A stretch of DNA of 64,000 nt from the NCBI GenBank assembly GCA_963556195.1, contig OY744528.1, forward strand, positions 58,191,082 through 58,255,081, read 5' to 3'. Source of the stretch: Sepiola atlantica (Eukaryota; Mollusca; Cephalopoda; Sepiida; Sepiolidae). The first letter of the stretch is position 1, and each line of letters opens with the position of its first letter. Under the pieces are notes generated by a model, which worked only from the letters and a program-made list of their open reading frames with translations, was not told the DNA's origin and ran no database searches. A program made the translations under genes and the position numbers. Shown here piece by piece: positions 24,539 to 36,807 of the stretch.

Positions 24539-27349
24539 ATCTTCTTTTTTACATCATGTCACCGCGGCAATTTAGTGCCGAAATATAAGGTCGCTTGTAA
24601 ATGATTTATTAATTGATTAATCTCTTCTATGTTTCAATCTAATTACCGCGGTAATATATAGCCAAAATGTAATGTCGCTTGTAAATGATTTATTAATTTA
24701 ATTATTTCTTCTATTTTACATCATAAAACCGCGGCAATATAGTGTCGAAATATAAGGTCGCTTGTAAATGATTTTTTTATTAATATATTCTATTTTACAT
24801 AATATCACCGCAGCAATTTAGTGCCTAAATATAAGGTCGCTTGTAAATGATTTATTCATTGATTAAGCTGTTAAATTTTACATCATATCACCGCGGCAAT
24901 TTAGTGCCGAAATATAAGGTCGCTTGAAAATGATTTATTAATTGATTAATATCTTCTATTTTACATCATATCACCGCGGCAATATAGTGCTGAAATATAA
25001 GGTCACTTAAAAATTATTTATTAATTGATTAATATATTCTATTTTACATCATATCACTACGGCAATTAAGAGCCGAAATATAAGGTCACTTGAAAATGAT
25101 TTATTAATTGATTAATATCTTCTATTTTACATCATATAACCGCGGCAATAGAGTGCCGAAATATAAGGTCCTTGTAAATGATTTATTAATTGATTAATAT
25201 ATTCTATTTTACATCATATAACCGCGGCAATAGAGTGCCGAAATATAAGGTCCTTGTAAATGATTTATTGATTGATTAAGCTGTTTTATTTTACATCATA
25301 TCACTGCAGTAATTTAGTGCCGAAATATAAGGTCGATTGAGAATGATTTATCAATTGATTGATATATTCTATTTTACATAATGTCACCGCGGTGATTTAG
25401 TGCGGAAATATAAGGTCGCTTGTAAATGATTTATTAACTGATTAATCTCTTCTATTTTACATCATATTACCGCGGCAATTAAGTGCCGAAATATAAGGCC
25501 GCTTGTAAATGATTTTTTAATTAGTTGATATATTCTATTTTACATCATATCACTGCGGCAACTTAGTGCCGAAATATAAGATCGGTAGTAAATGATTTAT
25601 TAATTGATTAATATATTCTATTTGACATCATATCCATACGGCAATAGAGTGCCGAAATATAAGGTCGCTTGTAAAGTATTTATTAATTGATTAATATATT
25701 CTATTTTGCATCATATCACTGTGGCAATTTAGTTCCGAAATATAAGGTCGCTTGTAAATGATTTATAAATTGATTAATCTTTTCTATTTCACATCATATC
25801 ACCGCGGCAATTAAGTGCCGAAATATAATGTCGCTTGTAAATTATTTATTAATTGATTAATATATTCTACTTCACATCATATCACCGCGGCAATATAGTG
25901 CCGAAATAGAAGGTCGCTAGTAAATAATTTATTAATTGATTAATCTCTTCTATTTTACATCATATCACCGCGGCAATTTAGTGCCGAAATATAAGGTCGC
26001 TTGTAAATGATTTATTAATTGATTAATATCTTCTATTTTACATCATATCACCGTGACAATTTAGTGCCGAAATATAAGGTCGCTTGTAAATGATTTAGTA
26101 ATTGATTAATATTTTCTTTTTTACATCATGTCACCGCGGCAATTTAGTGCCGAAATATAAGGTCGCTTGTAAATGATTTATTAATTGATTAATCTGTTCT
26201 ATTTAATATCATATCACCCTTGCATTTAAGTTACGAAAACAATGTCGCTTGTAAATTATTTATGAATCGAGGAATATATTCTATTTTACATCATATAACC
26301 GCGGAAATTTTATGCCGAAATATAAGGTCGCTTGTAAATGATTTATTAACGTATTAATATATTCTATTTTACATCATATCACCGCGGCAATTAAGTGTCG
26401 AAATATAAGGTCACTTGTAAATGATTTATTAATTGATTTATCTCTTCTATTTCACATAATATCACCGCGGCAATTAAGTACCGAAATATAAGGTCGCTTG
26501 TAAATGATTTAGTAATTGATTAATCTGTACTATTTTATATCGTATCACCCTTGCATTTAAGTTACGAATAAAATGTCGCTTGTAAATGATTTATTAATTA
26601 AGGAATATATTCTATTTTACATCATATAAGCTCGGAAATTTTGTGCCGAAATATAAGGTCGCTTGTAAATGATTCATTAACGTATTAATATATTCTATTT
26701 TACATCATATAACCGCGGCAATTTAGTGCCGAAATATTAGGTCGCTCGTAAAGAATTTATTAATTGATTAATAACTTCTATTTTACATCATATCACCGCG
26801 GCAATTAATTGCCGAAATATAAGGTCGCTTGTAAATGATTTATTAATTGACTGATCTCTTCTATATTACATCATATCACCACGGCAATTAAGTGCCGAAA
26901 TATAAGGTCGCTTGTAAATATTTATTAATTGATTGATCTCTTCTATTTTACATCATATCACCGCGGCAATTAAGTGCCGAAATATAATGTCGCTTGTAAA
27001 GGATTTATAAATTGATTTATCTCTTCTATTTTACATCATATCACCGCGGCAGTAGAGTGCCGAAATATAAGGTTGCTTGTAAATGATGTATTAATTGATT
27101 AATCTCTTCTATTTCACATCACATCACCGCGTTAGTTTAGTGCCGAAATGGTCGCTTGTAAATGATTTATTAATTGAATTATTTTTTACTATTTTATATC
27201 ATATCACCGCGGTGATTTAGTGCCGAAATATAAGGTCGCTTGTAAATGATTTATTAATTGATTAATCTGTTCTATTTTATATCATATCACCCTTGCATTT
27301 AAGTTACGAAAAAAATGTCGCTTGTAAATTATTTATTAATCGAGGAATG
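24539..27349. repeat. higher-order repeat unit 2 with two extra monomers
   Basis: It follows unit 1 variant by variant. The offset is 2,647 bp at the left, 2,729 bp at AATCTGTTCTATTTAATATC (23462 against 26191), and 2,811 bp at AATTGAATTATTTTTTACTA (24361 against 27172). Each step of 82 bp equals one monomer gained in unit 2 or lost in unit 1, near 26.1 kb and near 26.95-27.03 kb. Confidence 0.85.
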
Positions 27350-29989
27350 TATTCTATTTTACATCATATAACCGCAGAAATTTAGTGCCGAAATATAAGG
27401 TCGCTTGTAAAGAATTTATCAATTGATTAATCTGCTTCTATTTTACATCATATCACGTCGGCAATTTAGTGCCGAAATATAAGTTCGCTGTTAAATGATT
27501 TATCAATTTATTAATCTCTTCTATTTTACATCATATCACCGCGGCAATTTAGTGCCGAAATATAAGTTCGCTTGTAAATGATTTATTAATTGATTAATAT
27601 ATTCTATTTTACATCATATCACGTCGGCAATTGGTGCCTAAATATAATGTCGCGAGTAAATGATTCATTAATTTAGTGATTTTTTATATTTTACAGCATA
27701 TAATCTAGCAATTTAGGTCCGAAATATAATGGGTCTTGTAAATAATTTATTAATTGATTCAATTGTTATATTTTACTGCATATAATCTGTCGATTTAGTG
27801 TGGAAATATAATATTGTTTTTAATGATTAATTAATTAATTCATTTCTTATATTTTACAGCATATAATCTTGCTTGTGAAAGATTTAGTTAGTGAATTATT
27901 TGTATATTTTATATCATATCACCGTAACCATTTAGTGACGAAATATAATGTCGTTTTTTAATTATTTATTAATTGCTTTATCTCTTATATTTTACAGCAT
28001 ATAATCTGGCAATTTACTGCCGAAATATAATGTCGCTTGTGAATAATTTATTAATTAATAGATTCTTTATATTTTACAGTATATACTCTGGCATTTTAGT
28101 TCCGAAATATAATGTGGCTTGTAAATAATTTATTAAATAATTTATTTCTTATATTTTACAGCATATACTCTGGAAATTTGCTGCCGAAATATAATGTCGC
28201 TTGTAAATGACTTATTAATTGAATTATTTATTTTATTTTTCATCATTTCACCGCGACCATTTTGTGCATAAATATAATGTCGCTTGTGAATAATTTATTA
28301 ATTAATTGATTCTTTATATTTTACAAGATATAATCAGGCAATTTAGTTCCGAAATAAAATGTGGCTTGTAAATAATTTATTAATTGATTAATTTCTCATA
28401 TCTACCAGCATATAATCTAGCAATTAAGTGCCGAAATATAATGTCGCTTGGTAATGATTTATTAATTGAATAATTTCTTATATTTTACAGCACATAATCT
28501 GGCATTTTAGTGCCGAAATATAATGTCGCTTATAAATGATTTATTAATTGATTTATGTCTTTTATTTTATTCATATTCTTACTATATTCTATGTTATATT
28601 ATATCACCGCGGCAATTAAGTGCCGAAATATAATGTCGCTTGTAAATGATTTATTAATTGATAAATGCCTTCTATTTACAAAGCATAACACCCGGCCATT
28701 AAGTGCAGAAATGATTTATTAAGTTAATTATTTCTTATATTTTTAATCATATCACCGCGGCTATTTAGTGCTGAAATAAAATGTATCTTCTAACTTATTT
28801 ATTGATTGAATAATTTCTTATATTTTACAGCATATAATCTTGCAATTTAGTGCGAAAATATAATATCGCTTGTAAATGATTTATTTATTGATTAATATAT
28901 TCTATTTTACAGCATATTATCTAGCAATTTCGTTCCGAAATATAATGTCGCTTTAAAATGATTCATTAATTGATTAATATATTCTATTTTACATTATATC
29001 CCCGAGGCAATTAATTACTTCGCATTTTACACCATATAAGCCGGCCATGTTGTGTCGAAAAATAATGTTGCTTGTCAATAATTTATTTATTGATTAATTT
29101 CTTCTATTTTACAGCATATAAGACGCCTATTTAGTGCCGAAATATAATGTCGTTTTGGGATAATATATAAATTGATAAATTTCTTCTTTTTACATCATAT
29201 CAGGCGGTCATGTAGTGCTAAAATATAATTCTGAAATCACTCATTTATTGATTGATTAACTTTTACTATTTAACAACATATTATACGGCTAGTTAATGCC
29301 GGAATGTTATGTCGTTTTTGATTTAATTTATTCGGCCATGGTGTGCCGAAATATAATGCCGCTTGTAAATAATTTATTGATTAATTAATTTCTGCTTTTT
29401 TACAGCATATCAGGAGGCCATGTTGTGCCGAAATGTAATGTGTCTTGTAAGTACTTTATTAATTGATTTAATTCTTGTATTTTACGGTTTATTAGGCGGC
29501 CATATTGTAGTTAAATATAATATCGCTTGTAAATGTATCTTTAATTGATTAGTTTTTCTATTGTACAGCATATCAGGCGGCCATTTAGTTCCGAAATATA
29601 ATGTCGCTTGTAAATGATTTCTTAATTGATTAATTTCTTCTATTATACAGCATATCATTCGGCCATTTAGTGCCGAAATATAATGTCGCTTGTAAATGAT
29701 GTAATAGTTGATTACATTCTTCTATTTTACAGCATATTATTCGGCCATTTAGTGGCGAAATATAATGTCGCTTGTAAATGATTTATTAATTGATTAATGT
29801 ATTGTATGTTACAGCATATTCTCTCGACCATTTAGTGCCGAAATATAATGTCGTTTTTAAATGATTTATTCATTTATTGATTTATTGTATGTAACAGCAT
29901 ATTATCTCGGTTATTTTGTGTCGACACAAATTGTCACTCGTTATTTATTTATTTATTTATTTATTAATTTCTTCTATTTTACAGCATAT

Positions 29990-30590
29990 CACCCGGCCAT
30001 TTTGTGCTGAAATATAATGTCTCTTGTAAATGATTTCTTAATTGATTAATTTTTGCTTTTTTATAGCATATCACTCGGCCATTTTGTGCTGAAATATAAT
30101 GTTGCTTGTAAATGATTTTTTAATTGATTTATTTGCTCTATTTTACAGTATATCTTCCGACCATTAATGCCCAAATATAATGTCGCTTGTAAATGATTTC
30201 TTAATTGATTAATTTTTTCTTTTTTATAGCATATCACTCGGCCATTTTGTGCTGAAATATAATGTTGCTTGTAAATGATTTTTTAATTGATTTATTTGCT
30301 CTATTTTACAGTATATCTTCCGACCATTAATGCCCAAATATAATGTCGCTTGTAAATGATTTCTTAATTGATTAATTTTTTCTTTTTTATAGCATATCAC
30401 TCGGCCATTTTGTGCTGAAATATAATGTTGCTTGTAAATGATTTTTTAATTGATTTATTTGCTCTATTTTACAGTATATCTTCCGACCATTAATGCCCAA
30501 ATATAATGTCGCTTGTAAATGATTTTTTAATTGATTTATTTGCTCTATTTTACATTATATCTTCCGACCATTAATGCCCAAATATTATGT
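29990..30590. repeat. dimeric subarray, period 163 bp
   Basis: CTTCCGACCATTAATGCCC occurs at 30154, 30317 and 30480 (163 bp apart), then at 30561 (81 bp later). A partner monomer with CTCGGCCATTTTGTGCTG lies between, so the unit is a two-monomer repeat expanded recently at the right end of the array. Confidence 0.9.
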
Positions 30591-30625
30591 CGCTTGTAAA
30601 TGATTTATTATTTGATTATTTTCTT

Positions 30626-32083
<1,458 letters not shown>

Positions 32084-32490
32084 GTACAGGAGAACACACG
32101 TACTATACGACTAATGTAATGTTCTGTCTGTGCGTGTTCCCACTCAAGTGTACCGAGCATTTCAACAAAGACATCAAAGCTCCTTGCCGCTTAGACCCCT
32201 ATACATTCGAGTGCATTATGTCGACGCACCATTGTAACAGTATATTCTAGTGAACACTCAGTACAGTTGATAAAGTGCAGGTGAAACTTGACAGCTGTTA
32301 GCAGGTTCACTTTTTCAATCGAGAAGATTTTTTATATTACGTTCAGTTTTAAAATGAAGCTTTAAACATTGAGATTTCGAATTGCTTTGTCCGTTTTACG
32401 GCACATCAACACTTTTTAGCTTATGTAAATGCTGAAGCAGAATCCACCTATTGTAAGTAAATAATTGTATTCGATTAATTAAACACAAGT
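32084..32490. other. no gene recognised; left flank of Gypsy element
   Basis: Unique-looking sequence up to the inferred LTR start. Confidence 0.4.
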
Positions 32491-32645
32491 TGTTATTTTA
32501 CCCAAAGCTGGGAGGCACTTTCGGGTTAATACCTTTCTGTTGTGGGTGAACCTACCTACCCTTTAGTAATGACTAAATGGTAGCAACCTGCTACCATAAA
32601 TACCGGCTTTTGCCGGGAGAACATTTGTAGTACATTTAGGCACTA
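32491..32645 (+). mobile_element. Gypsy element 1: 5' LTR, left piece
   Basis: The LTR begins TGTTATTTTACCC at 32491. It has CCATAAATACC as a possible TATA box near 32594-32604, followed by a CCGGC-TTTT-GCCGG hairpin near 32603-32616. It is interrupted after AGTACATTTAGGCACTA (32629-32645) by a LINE. The right piece resumes at 37479, so the intact LTR would be about 274 bp with TG...CA ends. No 3' LTR was found to confirm the borders. Confidence 0.7.
32629..32645 (+). repeat. target-site duplication, left copy
   Basis: AGTACATTTAGGCACTA, identical to 37479-37495. It brackets LINE copy 1. Confidence 0.9.
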
Positions 32646-32880
32646 CGTGTTGAGTGAGTTTATTGCGTCAAGTTAGTATTTTTCTTAAATCTGTTGTTGC
32701 CTGCTGTTGTTGATTATTGTTATCGTTGTTATTGCTTTCACCTTGACTATTTTCCCTTTTACGACGTTATTTTTTCTGCCACTTTTTTTTCGCTGCCACA
32801 TTTTGTTTTTTTCTTTTACTTTTTTTCTCTCCCTGTTACTTTTTGTTGTTGTTTGTTTGTTGCCTCTAGTTATTAACTAG
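32646..32880 (+). promoter_or_regulatory. LINE copy 1 5' leader
   Basis: Starts CGTGTTGAGTGAG directly after the target duplication. It is T-rich with TTGTTG/TTATTG stretches and holds no long gene. By analogy with other LINEs an internal promoter would lie here; no specific element is recognised. Confidence 0.45.
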
Positions 32881-34472
32881 ATGGCGTCCAAAACGACAGA
32901 AAATTCGGAATGGTCCAAACCACCAAAAATGTCTATAGATGTTAGAGATTTCGTAGAAGTAGCAAAAAAATACGAACACATGGTTACTGAACAAGGAATT
33001 ACCGTGGATTTACCAAAGCTTGAAGAAATCAAAAAAAGGACAGTAACCATGTTTGTTGTCGATAAAAAAAAAAATCCATCAGGGCCTCTCCTGAATTAAT
33101 ATGCAAGTTATTTGCAACTGCAGGATTCAAACCGCAAAGGTTAATCAAGTGTAAGGGATTTAACACTTGGAATGCTTTGTTTCCTAACGAAGAAATTTGT
33201 GCTAATCTCTCACTTACTCAAATTATCACGCAGGACTATGTTTTACGAACCGAGTACATGGGTAGAAGACGTTCTTCAATTTCTATCTTCAATGTGCCTT
33301 TTTATGTAAAAGGCGAACAAATTGGTGCTTTCTTTCTAAGATTTGGCGAAATCACAGACGTCAATTTTAACGAATTTCCAGGTACATGGAACTTCGAAAT
33401 ACTTATCGACACGCAAGCTTATGACAGCATCTCCTACTATTTACAAGTCGGGGAGGAAAAACTACCTATTATATTGGCCGGACGAACACCTGTTTGTTGG
33501 TATTGTGAACAACTAGGTCATTTGACATTTGATTGCCCACAAAAAAATCCACTCAGAAAACGACGACCCCGATTACCAGACCATCCAAGGCAGGCCCCCA
33601 CCTCGATCCTCCAGTTACAATTGGTTTACCTATCACATCTACATCTGATGACTCCGAAGATGAATTCCCTGCTCTACCTTCTGCAGAAAAGACGAGGAAT
33701 GGATTATTGTTCCGGGGGAAAAAAACCCGGGTTGGGTATCTCTCGAAGAAATGAGAGAAAAAGAAATGCTTAAAAACGACCCGGGAAAAGACAGTTACAT
33801 TAAGGCAAAATAGCTTAAATCTAAATTAGATAAGAAAGTAGAAAAAAAGAGAAAAAAGAAGGAAAAAATTCAGCCACTTCAGATAAAATCTCTACCCCCA
33901 ATCCAAATCCCCAGCCGATTACAAAACTAATAGTTTCTAAAAATTCTAATTCTCCCAAATTAATGCCCCCCCCCCCAATCACTGGCCCAATTTTAGACAA
34001 ACAGTACAAGCTTATCCCTCTAAGTCCGATTAAATCGTCTAAAAAAATCACTTCTCCTAAACCTTTTCCCTTTGTTTCCCCATTGAATACCCCCCAAAAT
34101 ACCCCACCTGCGTCACCCACAAAGCAACCCTCCCCTTCGCCTTCTCCAGCATCTCCTATGGGGCCTAGCTCCCCTTCCCCCTCCCTAATGGATGACATGC
34201 CTCCCCCTCCACCTATTACACCGAAGAGGCAGAGGAGCCCTTCTGTGGAAAGGAAAACTAAAAAAACCGCCTTCCTTTCTGTGGAGGATATCTGCAAAGT
34301 GACATGCGCCCAAATAGAAACAGTAAAGCATTACCACATCTCCAATATGAATGAGTTCTTTAAATTCAAAGAAGTCGGTGGTATAACCATTGAAGACCCT
34401 GCTAATTTCCTCAGCGCCCCTAGAGTCCTTACAGTTGTAAGGAAGAAACCAGAAGCGAAGGCAGATGCTTGA
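32881..34472 (+). pseudogene. LINE copy 1 ORF1 (Gag-like, CCHC), frameshifted
   Basis: Starts at ATG 32881 after an in-frame TAG. The frame shifts in an 11-A run at 33064-33074 and continues in a second frame to about 33560. That frame holds an RRM-like stretch (RRSSISIFNVPFYV, then FGEITDVNF) and one zinc knuckle, CWYCEQLGHLTFDC (33495-33536, C-x2-C-x4-H-x4-C). A second shift near 33550-33600 leads to an acidic segment (TSDDSEDEFPAL). A proline/serine-rich tail in a third frame runs from 33963 to 34472. The protein would bind element RNA as a ribonucleoprotein. The three shifts mean it is not made as one protein. Confidence 0.75.
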
Positions 34473-34737
34473 AGAGGCGAACAACACTTTCAATTTCACC
34501 ATTCCCATCGCCATCTTTAAAAGTGAAGGTCTAGTCATTTTAAGAAAAGATTGTTTTGGGAGGGTTCCCATAAGGTTACACCCCGCCCTGTATAGGATAG
34601 CGAAACTAACCTATCCTTTGGATGTTGGTGGCATCTCACATGATGGTCAAATTAATGATCAGATGGTCAAACAATCCTTTGGGAGAGCCGTCGGCATCCT
34701 GACCACTGCTATGTTCGTTTCTGGAACCCAACTCTAA
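34465..34737 (+). pseudogene. LINE copy 1 ORF1 C-terminal frame
   Basis: Overlaps the end of the preceding frame and ends 9 bp before ORF2. A matching stretch (HPSFYRALKLTFPLD and AHSVGILSPA) is found just upstream of ORF2 in copy 2, so the segment belongs to the element and is probably the ORF1 C-terminus after another frameshift. No domain recognised. Confidence 0.55.
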
Positions 34738-34746
34738 GCCACCCTC

Positions 34747-36168
34747 ATGGCTCTCTTTCTAGCGAGTTTGAATGTCCGGGGCCTGAGGGCCGACGCTCGT
34801 AAATTTCGAGTCGCTACAGACCTTCAGCGCCTCGGAGTGGATATATGTTGTGTTCAGGAAACCCACTTGATTTCTGGGGACTATTTGGGTGCGCTGGCTA
34901 AGAGTTTTCACGCTTATTCAGCGTACTTTAATTCTTCTGCTAGGGGGGTTTCCTGGCTGGTAAGCAAGTCTTTAGATGCGTCGTGTGACCCTAGCTTCAT
35001 GGATCCGGAAGGGAGACTTTGCGTTCTGGATATTACCATAAAGGAGAAAGCATTTCGGCTCATCGGGGTTTATGCGCCCAATAGCCATTCTGAGCTCGGT
35101 TCTTTCTTTCGGCGAATCGAGCAGTTCTTGAATTCTACTTCTCGGACGGTCATTCTAGCGGGAGACTGGAACGCGGTCCTGGATCCCGATTTAGATCGTA
35201 ATCGGCCTAGAGGTACTAACACCGATCGGGATGCTAGGTTATTTCGGGACTTCCTCGATAAGTTCGATCTTATTGATAAGTACCGGAATGAAAAGCCCCG
35301 TGATAGTGTATGGACTTGGACAAATAGACGCGGCTCCGATTCGGTACAACTTTCGAGTTATATCGATCGGTTCTTAATGAGGAGAGTCGACGTAGGATTA
35401 GTTGAATGTCCAAGTTTTCATAATATAGTTTACTCAGACCATAGACTTGTTCGGGTCCGGGTAAACTTAGATAGACCTACGCCTAGTTTAGCTGGGTACT
35501 GGAAGCTGAACACTTCGTTGTTCGATGTGAAGGGCTACCAGGAACAGCTATTACTAACCTTACAGCGGGAATTGACGGGGGCTGTAATTGGGAATAAGAA
35601 GTGGATTCATTTTAAAAAGGTTATTAGGTCCTTTACTGCCGATTTTAGCAGACGACTCAACCTATCAACTAGGGCAGCTAAAGTGGCACTAGAGTCTAGA
35701 TTAGATCGGGCGGTGGAGGTGGGGGATAGCTCTAGTGTTACTATAATTAAGGTCAAGCTGGCTTCTTTGGCTATCCAAGAACACCAGGCTTTAGTGATTA
35801 GGGCTAGGTTAAAAAGAGTGCCTAACGAGGCGGCAAACATGGCTGCTGAACTGCGTGCAGAGGAGCATCGACATGCATTTGATCGACATATCGCTCATGT
35901 CTCATTGCCCGATGGGAGACTCGTGACCACAAACGAAGGTATTCTGGAGGCTTTTCGTTCTCATTTCCAGGATCTTTTTACTCGAGAACCCGGTTTGTCT
36001 TTAGCACAATTCGACTCCTATTTAGCCGACTTTTCTCGTCTTGAGGCGACCGAAGCGGCTAGGTGCGAAGGTTGCATAACAGAGGATGAAGTCCAGGAAG
36101 CCTTAAAGCGGGTCGGCCTTAACAGGTCTCCGGGGATTGATGGTTTGCCCTACGAAGTGTATTGTTAG
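34747..36168 (+). CDS. LINE copy 1 ORF2: APE endonuclease and start of RT
   Basis: A 473-codon frame. Residues 1-240 form an apurinic-endonuclease-like nuclease with all expected active-site residues: N9 (LNVRG), E38 (QETH), Y109 (GVYAPN), D140 and N142 (GDWN), D207 (IDRF), and S230-D231-H232. A long helical linker follows, then the first RT block SPGIDGLPYEVY at the end. The nuclease nicks target DNA to prime reverse transcription. The frame closes at TAG 36166-36168 because of a one-base shift; the RT continues in another frame from about 36160. Codon content is GC-richer than the surroundings. ATG 34747 is the only sensible start. Confidence 0.85.
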   Translation: MALFLASLNVRGLRADARKFRVATDLQRLGVDICCVQETHLISGDYLGALAKSFHAYSAYFNSSARGVSWLVSKSLDASCDPSFMDPEGRLCVLDITIKEKAFRLIGVYAPNSHSELGSFFRRIEQFLNSTSRTVILAGDWNAVLDPDLDRNRPRGTNTDRDARLFRDFLDKFDLIDKYRNEKPRDSVWTWTNRRGSDSVQLSSYIDRFLMRRVDVGLVECPSFHNIVYSDHRLVRVRVNLDRPTPSLAGYWKLNTSLFDVKGYQEQLLLTLQRELTGAVIGNKKWIHFKKVIRSFTADFSRRLNLSTRAAKVALESRLDRAVEVGDSSSVTIIKVKLASLAIQEHQALVIRARLKRVPNEAANMAAELRAEEHRHAFDRHIAHVSLPDGRLVTTNEGILEAFRSHFQDLFTREPGLSLAQFDSYLADFSRLEATEAARCEGCITEDEVQEALKRVGLNRSPGIDGLPYEVYC

Positions 36169-36682
36169 GATGTCGCACATTTTTATACCCTTGCTGGCTG
36201 TTTTGTTTAACTCGTTGTTTAGGAACGAGTCTATTTCCCAGTACTTGAGCATGGGTTTAGTGAAATTGTTACGCAAAAGCAAAAATGGTGGAGATGGGTT
36301 AGATAATTTTCGGCCTTTAACGATGCTTAATGCGGAGTTAAAGATTTTGGCCAAGATCTTAGCCAATTGTCTGCAAATTGTTTTGCCTGGTCTAATTAGC
36401 CCCGAACAGACTTGTTCTGTGAAGAGCCGGACCATTCAGGATAACTTGCATTCGATACGCTTGATCATAGATAAAGTCGACACTGAAGCCGCGCTGATCA
36501 ATTTAGATCAGTCCAAAGCATTCGATAGGGTGGACCATCGGTACTTGGAGGCTGTTTTGTCTGCGGCCGGTTTTGGCTCGCAATTCCGCTCCTTGATTCG
36601 CATTTTGTATGCGAACCCCGGTGTTAGGGTTGAAGTGAATGGCATTCTCTCGACCTTATTGCGATTTTCAAATATTACCTGA
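36137..36682 (+). pseudogene. LINE copy 1 ORF2: RT fingers and palm, truncated
   Basis: Continues the RT in a second frame: MSHIFIPLL, then DNFRPLTMLNAELKILAKIL, QTCSVKSRTIQDNLHSIR and LINLDQSKAFDRVDHRYL, which carries the first catalytic aspartate (motif A, D-x-S-K-A-F-D). It stops making sense after VRVEVNGILSTL near 36660. The part with the Y-x-D-D box present in copies 2 and 3 is missing, so this RT cannot be catalytic. Confidence 0.8.
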
Positions 36683-36807
36683 AGGCTCGCATTAGGGCCG
36701 AGAGGGTGAAACTCTCTTCGGCAGATTTTGGTGAAAGGTGGGTGACTGGAGCACGACTGTGTAGAGTGGCTGGAGCTAGATTAGAGTGGTATCTGGACGT
36801 GCCTTAG
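36660..36807 (+). pseudogene. LINE copy 1 ORF2: C-terminus after deletion
   Basis: From about 36667 a third frame reads IFKYYLKARIRAERVKLSSA, then FGERW and RLEWYLDVP-stop at 36805-36807. The minus-strand copy 2 ends the same way (IFKYCLKIRIRAEKVKL, FGERW, WYLDVP, stop near 51520). The direct joining of RT motif A/B sequence to this tail shows an internal deletion; from copy 2 spacing about 1.7 kb is missing. Confidence 0.75.

Larger units (their letters stand above)
17430..30625. repeat. 13-kb tandem satellite array, monomer about 83 bp
   Basis: Successive units share the blocks CCGCGGCAATTTAGTGCCG, AAATATAAGGTCGCTTGTAA, ATGATTTATTAATTGATTAA and TTCTATTTTACATCATATCA. Spacing is about 80-84 bp, giving roughly 155-160 units. 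Direction is uniform. The centre (about 17.6-27.6 kb) is homogenised. The right flank (27.6-30.6 kb) and the first units carry an older variant (TTTACAGCATAT, GGCCATTTAGTGCCG, AATATAATGTCGC). There is no open frame above 60 codons over most of the array. No known satellite name is recognised. It could be heterochromatic or (peri)centromeric; nothing in the sequence proves either. Confidence 0.97.

Noticed and set aside
17430..30625. CRISPR-like regular repeats
   Set aside because: Repeats are about 83 bp with no unique spacers; unit-to-unit similarity covers the whole period. This is satellite DNA in a eukaryotic context.
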